Part shown: piece after piece, positions 45,070-54,263 of the stretch
Numbering within the stretch: the stretch's first letter is position 1
How the letters are laid out: each line of letters starts with the position of its first letter
Assembly (NCBI RefSeq): GCF_900113085.1
Contig: NZ_FOOC01000004.1
Location: 143,124 to 207,123 of the forward strand
Length of the DNA stretch: 64,000 bases
Direction: 5' to 3'
Source of the DNA: Fontimonas thermophila
GTDB lineage: Bacteria; Pseudomonadota; Gammaproteobacteria; Nevskiales; Nevskiaceae
Position numbers and translations under genes: made by a program
Notes under the pieces: model-generated
What the model saw: the letters and a program-made list of their open reading frames with translations, nothing else
What the model was told of the DNA's origin: nothing
Databases searched by the model: none

Positions 45070-46752
45070 TCAAACGGTGCCGGCGCGCTGTAACAGATCG
45101 CGGGCATGTTCGAGCGCGGCGTCCGAGAGCTCGGCGCCGCCTTGCATGCGTGCGAGTTCTTCGATGCGCTGCGGCTCGGTGAGGGGTTCGACCTGCGTGA
45201 AGGTCTGCCCATTGCGGACGCGCTTGCGGATGCCGTAGTGACGGTGCCCCTGCGCCGCGACCTGGGCCAGGTGGGTCACGCACAACACCTGGCGCTCGGC
45301 GCCGAGGGCACGCAGGCGCTGACCGACGATCTCGGCAACGGCGCCGCTGATGCCGGCATCGATTTCGTCGAAGATCATCGTCGGTGCGCCGCGCCGCCGT
45401 AAGCCAACGACGGCGATCGCCAGCGAGATGCGCGACAGCTCGCCACCGGAAGCCACCTTGGCCAGCGACCGTGCCGGCTGTCCCGGATTCGCGGTGAAGT
45501 CGAAGCGGACCTCGTCATTGCCGTGCGCGCGTGCCGGGCCCTGGGGGTCGGTATCGATCGCGACGCTGAGCAGCGCATGGGGCATGCCGAGCGTGCGTAC
45601 GACCGCCGTGACCTCCTCGCCGAAACGCTGCGCTGCCTGGCGCCGCGCCGTGCTGAGCATCTCGGTCGCCTGCCGGTATTGCCGCAGTGCCGCGGCATGC
45701 GCGCGTTGAAGTTCGGACAAGCGTTCAGAGGCATGTTCGAGGGTATCGAGCTGCGCACGCAGTGCGGCGTGGTGCGCCGGCAGGGCGTCCGCGCGGATGC
45801 GGTGTTTGCGGGCCAGATCGTGGATCGCCTGCAGGCGCGCCTCCACCTCGGCGAGACGCTGCGGATCGAGGTCGAGGCGGTCGAGGATCTGGCGGATCGT
45901 GTCGGCCGCATCCTGGATCTGGGCCTGGGCGCTGGCCAGCGTCTCGATCACCGGGCCGAAGGCTGGATGCAGGGTTTGCAGGTTTTCGAGGAGTCCCTGG
46001 ATGGCGCTGAGCTGGTCGTACAGGCTGTTGTCGCCGCCATACAGGCGTTCCTGGGCCTGACCGCCGTCGGCGAGCAGGCGTCCGGCGCTGGACAGGCGGC
46101 GGTGATCGGCCTCGATTTGCTCAAGCTCGCCCTCGCCGAGCTTGAGTGCATCGAGTTCGTGTAGCTGGAAGCGCAGAAATTCGAGCTGCGCCGGATCACG
46201 CCCGGCCGCATGGCGTAGGTCGTCGATGTCGCGCGCCGTCTGTGCGACGGTGGCCGCTGCCTGCGCGACGGCATCGAGCGCCGCAGTATGTCCGCCGTAA
46301 GCATCGAGCAGCTCGCGCTGGATATCGGCGCGCAGCAAGGTCTGGCTCTCGGCCTGCCCGAAGATTTCGATCAGGTGTTCCCCCAGTTCCCGTAGCTGTG
46401 TGGTGGCCACCGGCGTGCCGTTGATGAATGCGCGACCGCGCCCGCCATGGGCGATGATGCGGCGGATGAGCAGGGTGGTCGGCTGATCCGTATCGGTGAG
46501 CGCGTTGTCGCGCAGCCAGGCCGCCGCCGGCGAGCCGGGGTCGATTTCGAATTCGGCGCTCACTTCGGCGCGTTCGGCACCATTGCGGATCAGGCCCGTG
46601 TCGGCGCGTGTGCCAATCGCCAGGCCGATGGCATCGATCAGGATCGATTTGCCAGCCCCGGTTTCCCCGGTGAGCACGGAAAAACCGGGCCCCCACTCCA
46701 GGTCCAGCGTATCGATCACGGCGAGATTGTGGATCGTCAGTGCCTTGAGCAT
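45070..46752 (-). CDS. recN: DNA repair protein RecN
   Basis: RecN is an SMC-like ATPase that acts early in double-strand-break repair and is usually SOS-induced. The 560-residue product has Walker A GETGAGKSILIDAIGLAIG, long coiled-coil arms and a C-terminal ABC half with VASGGELSRISLAIAVVG and IFDEIDAGISG. The first ATG is MLKALTIHNLAVID, the family start. It lies 18 bases after nadK on the same strand. I did not find a clear LexA box upstream of it; transcription may come from nadK. Confidence 0.95.
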   Translation of the reverse strand: MLKALTIHNLAVIDTLDLEWGPGFSVLTGETGAGKSILIDAIGLAIGTRADTGLIRNGAERAEVSAEFEIDPGSPAAAWLRDNALTDTDQPTTLLIRRIIAHGGRGRAFINGTPVATTQLRELGEHLIEIFGQAESQTLLRADIQRELLDAYGGHTAALDAVAQAAATVAQTARDIDDLRHAAGRDPAQLEFLRFQLHELDALKLGEGELEQIEADHRRLSSAGRLLADGGQAQERLYGGDNSLYDQLSAIQGLLENLQTLHPAFGPVIETLASAQAQIQDAADTIRQILDRLDLDPQRLAEVEARLQAIHDLARKHRIRADALPAHHAALRAQLDTLEHASERLSELQRAHAAALRQYRQATEMLSTARRQAAQRFGEEVTAVVRTLGMPHALLSVAIDTDPQGPARAHGNDEVRFDFTANPGQPARSLAKVASGGELSRISLAIAVVGLRRRGAPTMIFDEIDAGISGAVAEIVGQRLRALGAERQVLCVTHLAQVAAQGHRHYGIRKRVRNGQTFTQVEPLTEPQRIEELARMQGGAELSDAALEHARDLLQRAGTV

Positions 46753-46770
46753 CGCGCGGGGCTGGTTCTT

Positions 46771-47670
46771 TCAGTCGGCGTCGGTTTTCAGCTGAGGTCC
46801 TCGGCCCCAGTGAAGTTTGTTTCTCAAGATATTGAAATAACTATAGTTAATAGGGTGGATCAAATGCAGGCGCACGGCCGAGCGGCGGATTTCCAGGGTT
46901 TCGCCGGCGGCGAGCGACTCGCTGTGCTGACCGTCGCAGGTGCACATCGCCAGCGTCGTGGGGTTGCCGTGCAGCACGACGCGCACGGTCTGGTGCGCGC
47001 CGACGACGATGGGACGGTCGGATAAGGTATGCGGGCAGATCGGAACCAGGGCGATGGCTTCCAGCGCCGGATGCAGGACCGGGCCGCCACCGGACAGGGC
47101 ATAGGCGGTCGAACCGGTCGGCGAGGAGACGATGAAGCCATCGGCACGGTGTTGCGAGATGAACTCGCCGTCCAGCCAGGTTTCGAATTCGAGCATGCGG
47201 ATCGCCGCCTGGTTGCGGATGACGACGTCATTGACCGCGAGAAAGGGGCCGGCGATGCCGCCGGCGCGGTGCACGCACGCCTCGAGCAGCAGGCGTTGCT
47301 CGCGGACATACCGGCCAGCGAAGACGGCGGCAAGGGTTTCGCGCATTTCCACTGGCGCGACATCGACCATGAAGCCCAGACGTCCCTGGTTGACACCGAG
47401 AACCGGAACGCCTGCCGGGGCTACGGCGCGCGCCGCCGATAGCAGCGTGCCGTCGCCGCCGACGACGATGACCAGGTCGCAGCGGCGGGCCATCTCGTCG
47501 CGGCTGGCGCGCTCGACGGCGGAGGGGCAATCGGTCAGCCCGGTGGCATCGATTTCGACCAGCACGGTCCGGCCCAGGTCGAGCAGGTCCTGGCAGAGCT
47601 GCAGCAGTGTCGGCGCGATGCGCACGTCGCCGTGGCGGCCGATCAGGCCGATGGTTCGGAACTCAGACAT
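46771..47670 (-). CDS. nadK: NAD kinase
   Basis: NAD kinase phosphorylates NAD to NADP using ATP. The 299-residue product has the GGDGTLLSAARAV motif, the NQGRLGFMVDV segment and GSTAYALSGGGPVLHP, which form the diacylglycerol-kinase-like active site. ATG 47670 (MSEFRTIGLIGRHGD) is preferred over a TTG five codons upstream. It lies upstream of recN and is divergent from hrcA. Confidence 0.94.
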   Translation of the reverse strand: MSEFRTIGLIGRHGDVRIAPTLLQLCQDLLDLGRTVLVEIDATGLTDCPSAVERASRDEMARRCDLVIVVGGDGTLLSAARAVAPAGVPVLGVNQGRLGFMVDVAPVEMRETLAAVFAGRYVREQRLLLEACVHRAGGIAGPFLAVNDVVIRNQAAIRMLEFETWLDGEFISQHRADGFIVSSPTGSTAYALSGGGPVLHPALEAIALVPICPHTLSDRPIVVGAHQTVRVVLHGNPTTLAMCTCDGQHSESLAAGETLEIRRSAVRLHLIHPINYSYFNILRNKLHWGRGPQLKTDAD

Positions 47671-47794
47671 GGGCAAATCGGCCAAGGCAGGTGCCAGATC
47701 CCGGGAGGAAGCCGGCGAAAGGTAGCATGGAAAGGCCGCCGGTGCGGGTCCCGCGGCTATTGAAAACCGCGTTCAAGTGCTTCATTTTCTCCAT

Positions 47795-48832
47795 ATGTCC
47801 CAGGTCCTCGATGCACGCGCCGCAGAACTGCTCAAGCTACTCGTCGAGCGCTATATCCGCGACGGCCAGCCGGTCGGCTCGCGCACGCTGTCGCGCATGG
47901 CCCACCTCGGGCTGTCGCCGGCGACGATCCGCAACGTCATGGCCGATCTCGACGAGATGGGTTTCGTGGCCTCGCCGCATACCTCGGCAGGCCGCGTGCC
48001 GACCACGCGCGGGTACCGCTATTTCGTCGACAGCCTGCTTTCGCCGGAGCCGCTCACGCCGCAGGAACAGGAGCAGATCGCCGAAAGCCTGCTGCCCGGG
48101 GACCGCAACACGACCGATCTGGTCCAGGCCGCCTCGGATCTGTTGTCGCGGCTGACGCATATGGCGGGCGTCGTCACCGTGCCGCGCCGCAATTTTGCGA
48201 TCCTGCGCCGCATCGAATTCCTGCCGCTGTCGGAAAACCGGGTGCTCGCGATCCTGGTCGTCAACCAGCACGAGGTGCAGAACCGGATTCTGCACACCGA
48301 CCGGCCCTATGGTGTCGACGAGCTGGAACGCTATGCCAGCGTGCTCAACGAACATTTCGCCGGGCAAGACCTGATCAGTCTGCGCCAGGCGCTGGCGCAG
48401 GATGCGGGGGAGACACAGATGCGGCTCAACGCCGTCCTGCGTGAGGCGGCGCTGATGGCCGAGCAGGCGCTGCGCGGCGCCGAGAAGGCGGACTATGTCG
48501 TCGCCGGCAGTCCCAACCTCCTGAATTTTCAGGAACTGGCCGATCTCAACCGGCTGCGCAGCCTGTTCGATGCGCTCGACCGCAAACGCGATCTGCTCGA
48601 TCTGTTCGATCAGTGCCTGCAGGCCGACGGCTTGCAGATCTTCATCGGCGATGAGTCCGGTTACCGCGTGCTCGACGAGTGCAGCGTGATCACCGCGCCG
48701 TACTATGTCGGCGGGCGCGTCGCCGGTGTCCTCGGCGTGATTGGGCCGACGCGGATGGCGTACTCCCGCATCATCCCCTTGGTCCAGGAGACCGCGCGCG
48801 CTCTGTCCGCCGGCTTGAAAGTGGACGGTTGA
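47795..48832 (+). CDS. hrcA: heat-inducible transcription repressor HrcA
   Basis: HrcA represses chaperone operons by binding CIRCE elements and depends on GroEL for folding. The 345-residue product has the winged-helix start LLKLLVERYIRDGQPVGSRT, LSPATIRNVMADLDEMGFV and SPHTSAGRVPTTRGYRYFVD, followed by a GAF-like domain. ATG 47795 (MSQVLDARAAEL) is preferred; GTG 47777 is also in frame. It heads grpE-dnaK-dnaJ. No CIRCE element is visible in the window, so its targets are probably elsewhere (groESL). HrcA is uncommon among gammaproteobacteria outside the Xanthomonadales side. Confidence 0.94.
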   Translation: MSQVLDARAAELLKLLVERYIRDGQPVGSRTLSRMAHLGLSPATIRNVMADLDEMGFVASPHTSAGRVPTTRGYRYFVDSLLSPEPLTPQEQEQIAESLLPGDRNTTDLVQAASDLLSRLTHMAGVVTVPRRNFAILRRIEFLPLSENRVLAILVVNQHEVQNRILHTDRPYGVDELERYASVLNEHFAGQDLISLRQALAQDAGETQMRLNAVLREAALMAEQALRGAEKADYVVAGSPNLLNFQELADLNRLRSLFDALDRKRDLLDLFDQCLQADGLQIFIGDESGYRVLDECSVITAPYYVGGRVAGVLGVIGPTRMAYSRIIPLVQETARALSAGLKVDG

Positions 48833-48942
48833 ATCCCCACACACAGTGCGCGATACGCGCCGGCGCCCGCGCGCTTATCATGGCGCCCCTTCGCAAGGCC
48901 GGTAATTCCGGCGACCATCCACCGACTCGAACGACCGACATC

Positions 48943-49497
48943 ATGAGTGAACATCCGGAGCAGGCTCCGACGCCGGCCGCCGACGCGGCTGCCGTCGTCA
49001 CTCCCGACCGTGAGATCGAAATCTTGAAAGACCGTCTGGCGCAGGCCGAGGCACAGGCGCAGGCCGCAAAAGAAGCGCAGTTGCGCGCGCTCGCCGAACT
49101 GGAGAACACGCGCCGTCGTCTCGAGCGAGACACGCAGACCAGCCTGAAGTTCGCCAACGAAAAACTGATCGGCGAGCTGCTCGGCGTCTGCGACAGCCTG
49201 GAACTCGGGATCAAGGCGGCCACGAACGCCGAGGGTGCCGCCCAGGCGCTGCTCGAGGGCATGCAGCTCACATACCGGCAGTTGATGAGCGTGCTCGAGA
49301 AACACGGGGTCAAGCAGCTCGATCCCACCGGTCAGCCCTTCAATCCGGAATTCCATCAGGCGATGACGATGGTCGAATCCGCCGACGTCGCCGCCAACCA
49401 CGTCCTCAGCGTGATGCAGAAGGGCTACACACTGCATGAACGGCTGTTGCGGCCGGCCATGGTCGTGGTCGCACGCGCGCCGGCATCCACCTCTTGA
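48943..49497 (+). CDS. grpE: nucleotide exchange factor GrpE
   Basis: GrpE releases ADP from DnaK. The 184-residue product has an acidic N-terminus, the long dimer helix (LKDRLAQAEAQAQAAKEAQL, then RALAELENTRRRLERD) and the C-terminal beta domain (GVKQLDPTGQPFNPEFHQAM, HVLSVMQKGYTLHERLLRPA). ATG 48943 begins MSEHPEQ. It is 110 bases after hrcA and 57 bases before dnaK on the same strand. Confidence 0.95.
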   Translation: MSEHPEQAPTPAADAAAVVTPDREIEILKDRLAQAEAQAQAAKEAQLRALAELENTRRRLERDTQTSLKFANEKLIGELLGVCDSLELGIKAATNAEGAAQALLEGMQLTYRQLMSVLEKHGVKQLDPTGQPFNPEFHQAMTMVESADVAANHVLSVMQKGYTLHERLLRPAMVVVARAPASTS

Positions 49498-49554
49498 AAA
49501 GACCGGCCCTGCCGCCAGTAAACCCCGAGTACTGAACAATTCCTGGAGCATCCC

Positions 49555-51483
49555 ATGTCCAAGATCATCGGCATCGACCTCGGCACGACGAACAGCTGCG
49601 TCGCCATCATGGAAGGCAGCACCGTCAAGGTCATCGAAAACGCAGAAGGCGAGCGCACGACACCTTCAGTTGTCGCCTATACCGACGAACCGCAGCCGAT
49701 CGTCGGCCGCGCCGCCAAACGCCAGGCGGTCACCAATCCGCACAACACGCTGTTTGCCGTCAAGCGTCTGATCGGCCGTCGCTTCGAAGATCCGGAGGTC
49801 CAGAAGGCGATCAAGCATTCACCCTTCAAGATCGTCCGCGCCGACAACGGCGACGCGTGGGTCGAAGTCAAGGGTAAAAAGCTCGCTCCGCAGCAGATTT
49901 CCGCCGAAGTGCTGCGCAAGATGAAGAAGACCGCCGAGGACTATCTCGGCCATCCGGTCACCGAGGCCGTGATCACGGTGCCCGCGTATTTCAACGACAG
50001 CCAGCGCCAGGCCACCAAGGATGCCGGGCGCATCGCCGGGCTCGAGGTCAAGCGCATCATCAACGAGCCGACTGCGGCTGCGCTCGCTTTTGGTCTCGAC
50101 AAGGGTGGCAAGAAGGACCGCAAAGTCGCGGTCTATGACCTCGGCGGTGGCACCTTCGATATTTCCATTATCGAAATCGCCGACGTCGACGGCGAGAAGC
50201 AGTTCGAAGTGCTCGCGACCAACGGCGATACCTTCTTGGGGGGCGAGGACTTCGATCAGCGCATCATTGAATACATCGCCGCGGAATTCCAGAAAGAGCA
50301 GGGCATCGATCTGCACAAGGATCCGCTTGCTCTCCAGCGCCTGAAGGAAGCGGCCGAGAAAGCCAAGATCGAGCTGTCGAGCACGACGCAGACCGATATC
50401 AACCTGCCGTACATCACTGCCGATGCGTCCGGGCCCAAGCATCTGAACATGAAGCTGACCCGGGCCAAGCTCGAATCCTTGGTCGAGGATCTCATCGAGA
50501 AATCGATGGAGCCTTGCCGCATCGCGCTCAAGGATGCTGGCCTCAAGCCTTCCGACATCGACGAGGTGATTCTCGTCGGCGGTCAGACGCGCATGCCCAA
50601 GGTACAGGAGGCGGTCAAGAAGTTCTTTGGCAAGGAACCGCGCAAAGACGTCAACCCGGACGAAGCGGTCGCCGTCGGTGCCGCGATCCAGGGTGCCGTG
50701 CTCTCCGGTGAGCGCAAGGACGTGCTGCTGCTCGACGTGACGCCGCTGTCACTGGGGATCGAGACGCTCGGCGGCAAGATGACCAAGCTGATCGAGAAGA
50801 ACACCACGATCCCGACCAAGAAATCCGAGATTTTCACGACCGCCGAGGACAACCAGACGGCAGTGACGATCCAGGTCTATCAGGGCGAACGCGAGATTGC
50901 TTCAGCCAACAAGCTGCTCGGCCGCTTCGATCTGACCGGCATCGCGCCGGCACCGCGCGGCGTGCCGCAGATCGAGGTCACGTTCGATATCGACGCCAAC
51001 GGCATCCTGCACGTGACTGCCAAGGACAAGGCCACCGGCAAGGAGCAATCGATCCGCATCACCGCCAACTCGGGTCTCTCGGAAGAGGAGATCCAGAGAA
51101 TGATCAAGGACGCGGAGATGCACGCCGAGGAAGACCGCAGGTTCAACGAGCTGGTTGCCGCACGCAATCAGGCCGACCAGATGATCCACGCGGTCGAAAA
51201 GTCGCTCAAGGATCTCGGCGACGAGGTTCAGGCGGACGAAAGAAAGAGCATCGAAGATGCGCTCGCTGCGGCGCGCGAGGTGCTCAAGGGTAACGACAAG
51301 GCGACCATCGAGGCCAAGACCGAGGCGCTGGCGCAGCTTTCCGCCAAGCTGATGGAGCGGGTCTATGCCAAGAAAGGTGCCGAGGGAGCGGCCCAGCCCG
51401 GCGGCAATGCCGGTGGCACCGGTGCGGCCAAGGGCGACGATGTCGTCGATGCCGAATTCACGGAAGTCAAAGACAAAAAATAA
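49555..51483 (+). CDS. dnaK: molecular chaperone DnaK (Hsp70)
   Basis: The 642-residue Hsp70 has the ATPase signatures [31 protein letters not shown] and [14 protein letters not shown], a substrate-binding domain ([20 protein letters not shown]) and the C-terminal lid with a Gly/Ala-rich end and the conserved [11 protein letters not shown] tail. It has CTGGAG upstream of the ATG at 49555. A strong intrinsic terminator 15 bases past the stop separates it from dnaJ. Confidence 0.98.
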   Translation: MSKIIGIDLGTTNSCVAIMEGSTVKVIENAEGERTTPSVVAYTDEPQPIVGRAAKRQAVTNPHNTLFAVKRLIGRRFEDPEVQKAIKHSPFKIVRADNGDAWVEVKGKKLAPQQISAEVLRKMKKTAEDYLGHPVTEAVITVPAYFNDSQRQATKDAGRIAGLEVKRIINEPTAAALAFGLDKGGKKDRKVAVYDLGGGTFDISIIEIADVDGEKQFEVLATNGDTFLGGEDFDQRIIEYIAAEFQKEQGIDLHKDPLALQRLKEAAEKAKIELSSTTQTDINLPYITADASGPKHLNMKLTRAKLESLVEDLIEKSMEPCRIALKDAGLKPSDIDEVILVGGQTRMPKVQEAVKKFFGKEPRKDVNPDEAVAVGAAIQGAVLSGERKDVLLLDVTPLSLGIETLGGKMTKLIEKNTTIPTKKSEIFTTAEDNQTAVTIQVYQGEREIASANKLLGRFDLTGIAPAPRGVPQIEVTFDIDANGILHVTAKDKATGKEQSIRITANSGLSEEEIQRMIKDAEMHAEEDRRFNELVAARNQADQMIHAVEKSLKDLGDEVQADERKSIEDALAAAREVLKGNDKATIEAKTEALAQLSAKLMERVYAKKGAEGAAQPGGNAGGTGAAKGDDVVDAEFTEVKDKK

Positions 51484-51497
51484 GGCCGTACGCGATC

Positions 51498-51545
51498 AGG
51501 GTGAGGCGCAGGGCCTGAGGCCGCGCCTCACCCTTTGGTTTTTCT
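51498..51545 (+). terminator. intrinsic terminator between dnaK and dnaJ
   Basis: A perfect 12-pair stem, AGGGTGAGGCGC (51498-51509) and GCGCCTCACCCT (51523-51534), with an inner GGCC/GGCC pair closing a TGA loop, is followed by TTGGTTTTT. It should end most dnaK transcripts and so lower dnaJ expression relative to dnaK, or dnaJ has its own promoter. Confidence 0.85.
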
Positions 51546-51580
51546 CGAATCATCAAGACGAGCGGAATCAGGGAGCGGTC

Positions 51581-51631
51581 ATGATTCTGGTCGGTGCCCC
51601 ACGGTTTGCCATGCGCACCTCACACCCATGA
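51581..51631 (+). CDS. short upstream ORF coupled to dnaJ
   Basis: A 16-codon ORF ([16 protein letters not shown]) starts at ATG 51581 with GGGAG five bases upstream and ends in TGA at 51629-51631, overlapping the dnaJ ATG (51628) as ATGA. dnaJ itself has no Shine-Dalgarno sequence (GCGCACCTCACACCC precedes it). The arrangement predicts that ribosomes ending the short ORF re-start on dnaJ. Whether the peptide itself matters is unknown. Confidence 0.55.
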   Translation: MILVGAPRFAMRTSHP

Positions 51632-52749
51632 AGCGCGATTACTACGAAGTTCTCGGTGTCTCCAGAGACGCGGGAGAAGAAGAGCTGAAAAAGGCTTACC
51701 GCCGCCTGGCGATGAAATTCCACCCGGACCGCAATCCGGGTGACAAAGCGGCGGAAGAGAAATTCAAGGAGGCCAACGAGGCCTACGAGGTGCTCACCGA
51801 TCCGCAGCGCCGTGCGATCTACGACAAATACGGTCACGAGGGCCTGCAGCGTGGCGCAGGTGGGGCCGATTTCGGCGGACCAGGTGGTTTTGCCGACATT
51901 TTCGGCGACGTGTTCGCGGACATTTTTGGCGGTGGCCGCCGCGGCGGGCCGCGGCGCGGAGCCGATCTTCGTTACCTGATGGAGCTGACCCTGGAACAGG
52001 CGGTGTTCGGCACCACGGAGTTGATCCGCATCCCGAGCTGGGAGACATGCGCCGACTGTCACGGTCACGGCACCGCCGACGGCAAAAAGCCGCCCGTCTG
52101 CCCGACCTGCCGTGGTACCGGCCAGGTGCGCATGCAGCAGGGATTCTTCGTGCTGCAACAGACCTGTCCGCATTGCCGGGGGCGCGGTAGTGCCGTCACC
52201 GATGCATGCAGAACCTGCCGCGGCGCCGGCAAGGTGCGCCGTGAAAAGACCCTGGAAGTGAAAATCCCGCCCGGCGTCGATACCGGGGATCGCATCCGCT
52301 TGACCGGCGAGGGCGAGCCCGGCGAGCTGGGTGGGCCCAACGGCGATCTTTATGTGCAGATCAACGTCAAACCGCACGAGGTGTTCGACCGGGATGGCAA
52401 CGACCTGTATTGCACCGTGCCGATTTCCATCGTCACGGCGGCGCTCGGCGGCACGCTGAAGGTGCCGACCCTCGAAGGCCCTGTCGAGATCGACATTCCA
52501 GAGGGGACGCAGAGCGGGCGGCAATTCCGGTTGCGCGGTCGCGGTGTGCGCTCGCTGCGCACGGCCCACGCCGGTGATTTGTATTGCACCGTGATGGTGG
52601 AGACCCCGGTGAAACTCACCAAGACCCAGAAAGAGCTGTTGCGTCAGTTTGGATCGACCCTCGATGAAGAGGGCAGCAGCCATCATCCCGAGACGAGTTC
52701 CTGGCTGCGCAGGGCAAAACGCTTTTTCGACGACATCACCGGTGCTTGA
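51628..52749 (+). CDS. dnaJ: co-chaperone DnaJ (Hsp40)
   Basis: DnaJ brings substrates to DnaK and stimulates its ATPase. The 373-residue product has the J domain ([28 protein letters not shown]), the Gly/Phe-rich linker, four CxxCxGxG zinc motifs ([32 protein letters not shown]) and the C-terminal substrate domains. The start is the ATG in [10 protein letters not shown]. It lies beyond a terminator and is probably translated by coupling to the 16-codon ORF just upstream. Confidence 0.96.
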   Translation: MKRDYYEVLGVSRDAGEEELKKAYRRLAMKFHPDRNPGDKAAEEKFKEANEAYEVLTDPQRRAIYDKYGHEGLQRGAGGADFGGPGGFADIFGDVFADIFGGGRRGGPRRGADLRYLMELTLEQAVFGTTELIRIPSWETCADCHGHGTADGKKPPVCPTCRGTGQVRMQQGFFVLQQTCPHCRGRGSAVTDACRTCRGAGKVRREKTLEVKIPPGVDTGDRIRLTGEGEPGELGGPNGDLYVQINVKPHEVFDRDGNDLYCTVPISIVTAALGGTLKVPTLEGPVEIDIPEGTQSGRQFRLRGRGVRSLRTAHAGDLYCTVMVETPVKLTKTQKELLRQFGSTLDEEGSSHHPETSSWLRRAKRFFDDITGA

Positions 52750-52908
52750 GCGCGCGTTGGGGTAGGGCGCAGCATCGGTGGGTGGCAGCCACCGGCGGCC
52801 CTCGCCGAGTCGATCGGAACCCGTGATTTTCGACGGCGCTGCTGCGCGCAGACAGATACCACCTTGGTCCACAATCGTACCCCAAGCAAACGCAATGGGA
52901 GCCGTGTC

Positions 52909-54141
52909 ATGAACGAACCGCACTACCACCTTGTCGTTTTCGGAGCGACGAGTTTCGTCGGGCAAATCCTCGTTCGCTACTTACTCGAACGGCATGGTGC
53001 GGGTGGGACATTGCGCTGGGCACTCGCCGGCCGTTCGCGCGACAAACTCGAATCCGTGCGCCGCACACTCGGCAGTGGTGCCGAAACCCTGCCTCTGATC
53101 GTTGCCGACGCCGCCGATGAAACAGCCCTGCGGGTGTTGTGTGCCCAGACCCGCGCCGTGGTTTCGACGGTCGGGCCGTATGCCTTGTACGGCTCACCGC
53201 TGGTGAAGGTCTGCGCCGAGACCGGCACCGATTACTGTGATCTGACCGGCGAGGTGCAATGGATCGCGCGCATGATCGCAGCCCACCAGGATGAGGCCCG
53301 GCGCAGCGGTGCCCGCATCGTGCACTGCTGCGGATTCGATTCCGTGCCATCCGATCTCGGTGTGCATGTTCTCCAGCGCGAGGCGCGGCGTCGTTACGGC
53401 GCACCGTGCGCACGGGTGAAGCTGCGCATCAAGGCGGCGCGCGGGGGATTCTCCGGCGGGACGGTGGCGAGTCTCATGAACGCCGTGCGCGAGGCAGCCG
53501 CTGATCCGGCGGTGCGCAAGCTGATGGGTAATCCCTACGCGCTGTGCCCGGATCTCGGCGCCGGACGGCCGCGCCAGCCGGACGTGAAGTTTGCCGAGTA
53601 CGACGCCGACGCCGGGAGCTGGATCGGGCCATTCATCATGGCCGCGATCAATACCCGGATCGTGCATCGCACCAACGCGCTCTCCGGTGATGCCTATGGC
53701 CGCGATTTCGTCTATGACGAGGCGATGATGACCGGACCTGGCCCGCTTGGTGCTGCCGCGGCTGCCGGCATTGGCCTTGCGCTGGGGGGATTCATCACCG
53801 CAGTGGCCCTGCCACCGACGCGTTGGTTGCTGTCGCGATTCGTCGTGCCCAAGCCAGGCGAGGGGCCGAGTCCGGAGGAACAGGCACGCGGGTTTTATGA
53901 CATCCGCCTGTTCGGCACGACTGCGGACGGCCGCAAGCTGCGACTCAAGCTCACCGGCGACCGCGATCCAGGGTATGGATCCACTGCGAAGATGCTCGGT
54001 GAGGCAGCCGTCTGCCTGGCGCTGGATGTGCCCAAATCCGCGCTGGCCGGCGGCTTCTGGACACCGGCGACCGCGATGGGTGATCGCCTGGTCGAGCGCC
54101 TGACCGCGCACGCTGGCTTGCGCTTCGACATCCTCGACTGA
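52909..54141 (+). CDS. saccharopine dehydrogenase-like / trans-acting enoyl reductase family protein
   Basis: The 410-residue protein begins with a Rossmann nucleotide-binding motif (VVFGATSFVGQILVRYLLER) and contains STVGPYALYGSPLVKVCAET and CDLTGEVQWIARMI, then IVHCCGFDSVPSDLGV. This pattern is shared by saccharopine dehydrogenase-like oxidoreductases and the mycobacterial trans-acting enoyl reductases. Lysine metabolism is unlikely without partner genes; a lipid-related NAD(P)-dependent reduction is more plausible. ATG 52909 has GGGAG eight bases upstream. It stands alone, 160 bases after dnaJ. Confidence 0.85.
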   Translation: MNEPHYHLVVFGATSFVGQILVRYLLERHGAGGTLRWALAGRSRDKLESVRRTLGSGAETLPLIVADAADETALRVLCAQTRAVVSTVGPYALYGSPLVKVCAETGTDYCDLTGEVQWIARMIAAHQDEARRSGARIVHCCGFDSVPSDLGVHVLQREARRRYGAPCARVKLRIKAARGGFSGGTVASLMNAVREAAADPAVRKLMGNPYALCPDLGAGRPRQPDVKFAEYDADAGSWIGPFIMAAINTRIVHRTNALSGDAYGRDFVYDEAMMTGPGPLGAAAAAGIGLALGGFITAVALPPTRWLLSRFVVPKPGEGPSPEEQARGFYDIRLFGTTADGRKLRLKLTGDRDPGYGSTAKMLGEAAVCLALDVPKSALAGGFWTPATAMGDRLVERLTAHAGLRFDILD

Positions 54142-54263
54142 TCAAGGCGCGTGCCTTCGACGGCATGACCTTGCCGGCGCGGTTCACGCAGCGGTCACGG
54201 TCCGTACATAATCTTTTCCGCAGATGCAGCAGCCGCTGCGGCCGGTGATTTCGAGGAACGACC

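Noticed and set aside
47686-47794. CIRCE element for HrcA autoregulation
   Set aside because: Neither TTAGCACTC nor GAGTGCTAA occurs near hrcA, grpE or dnaK.
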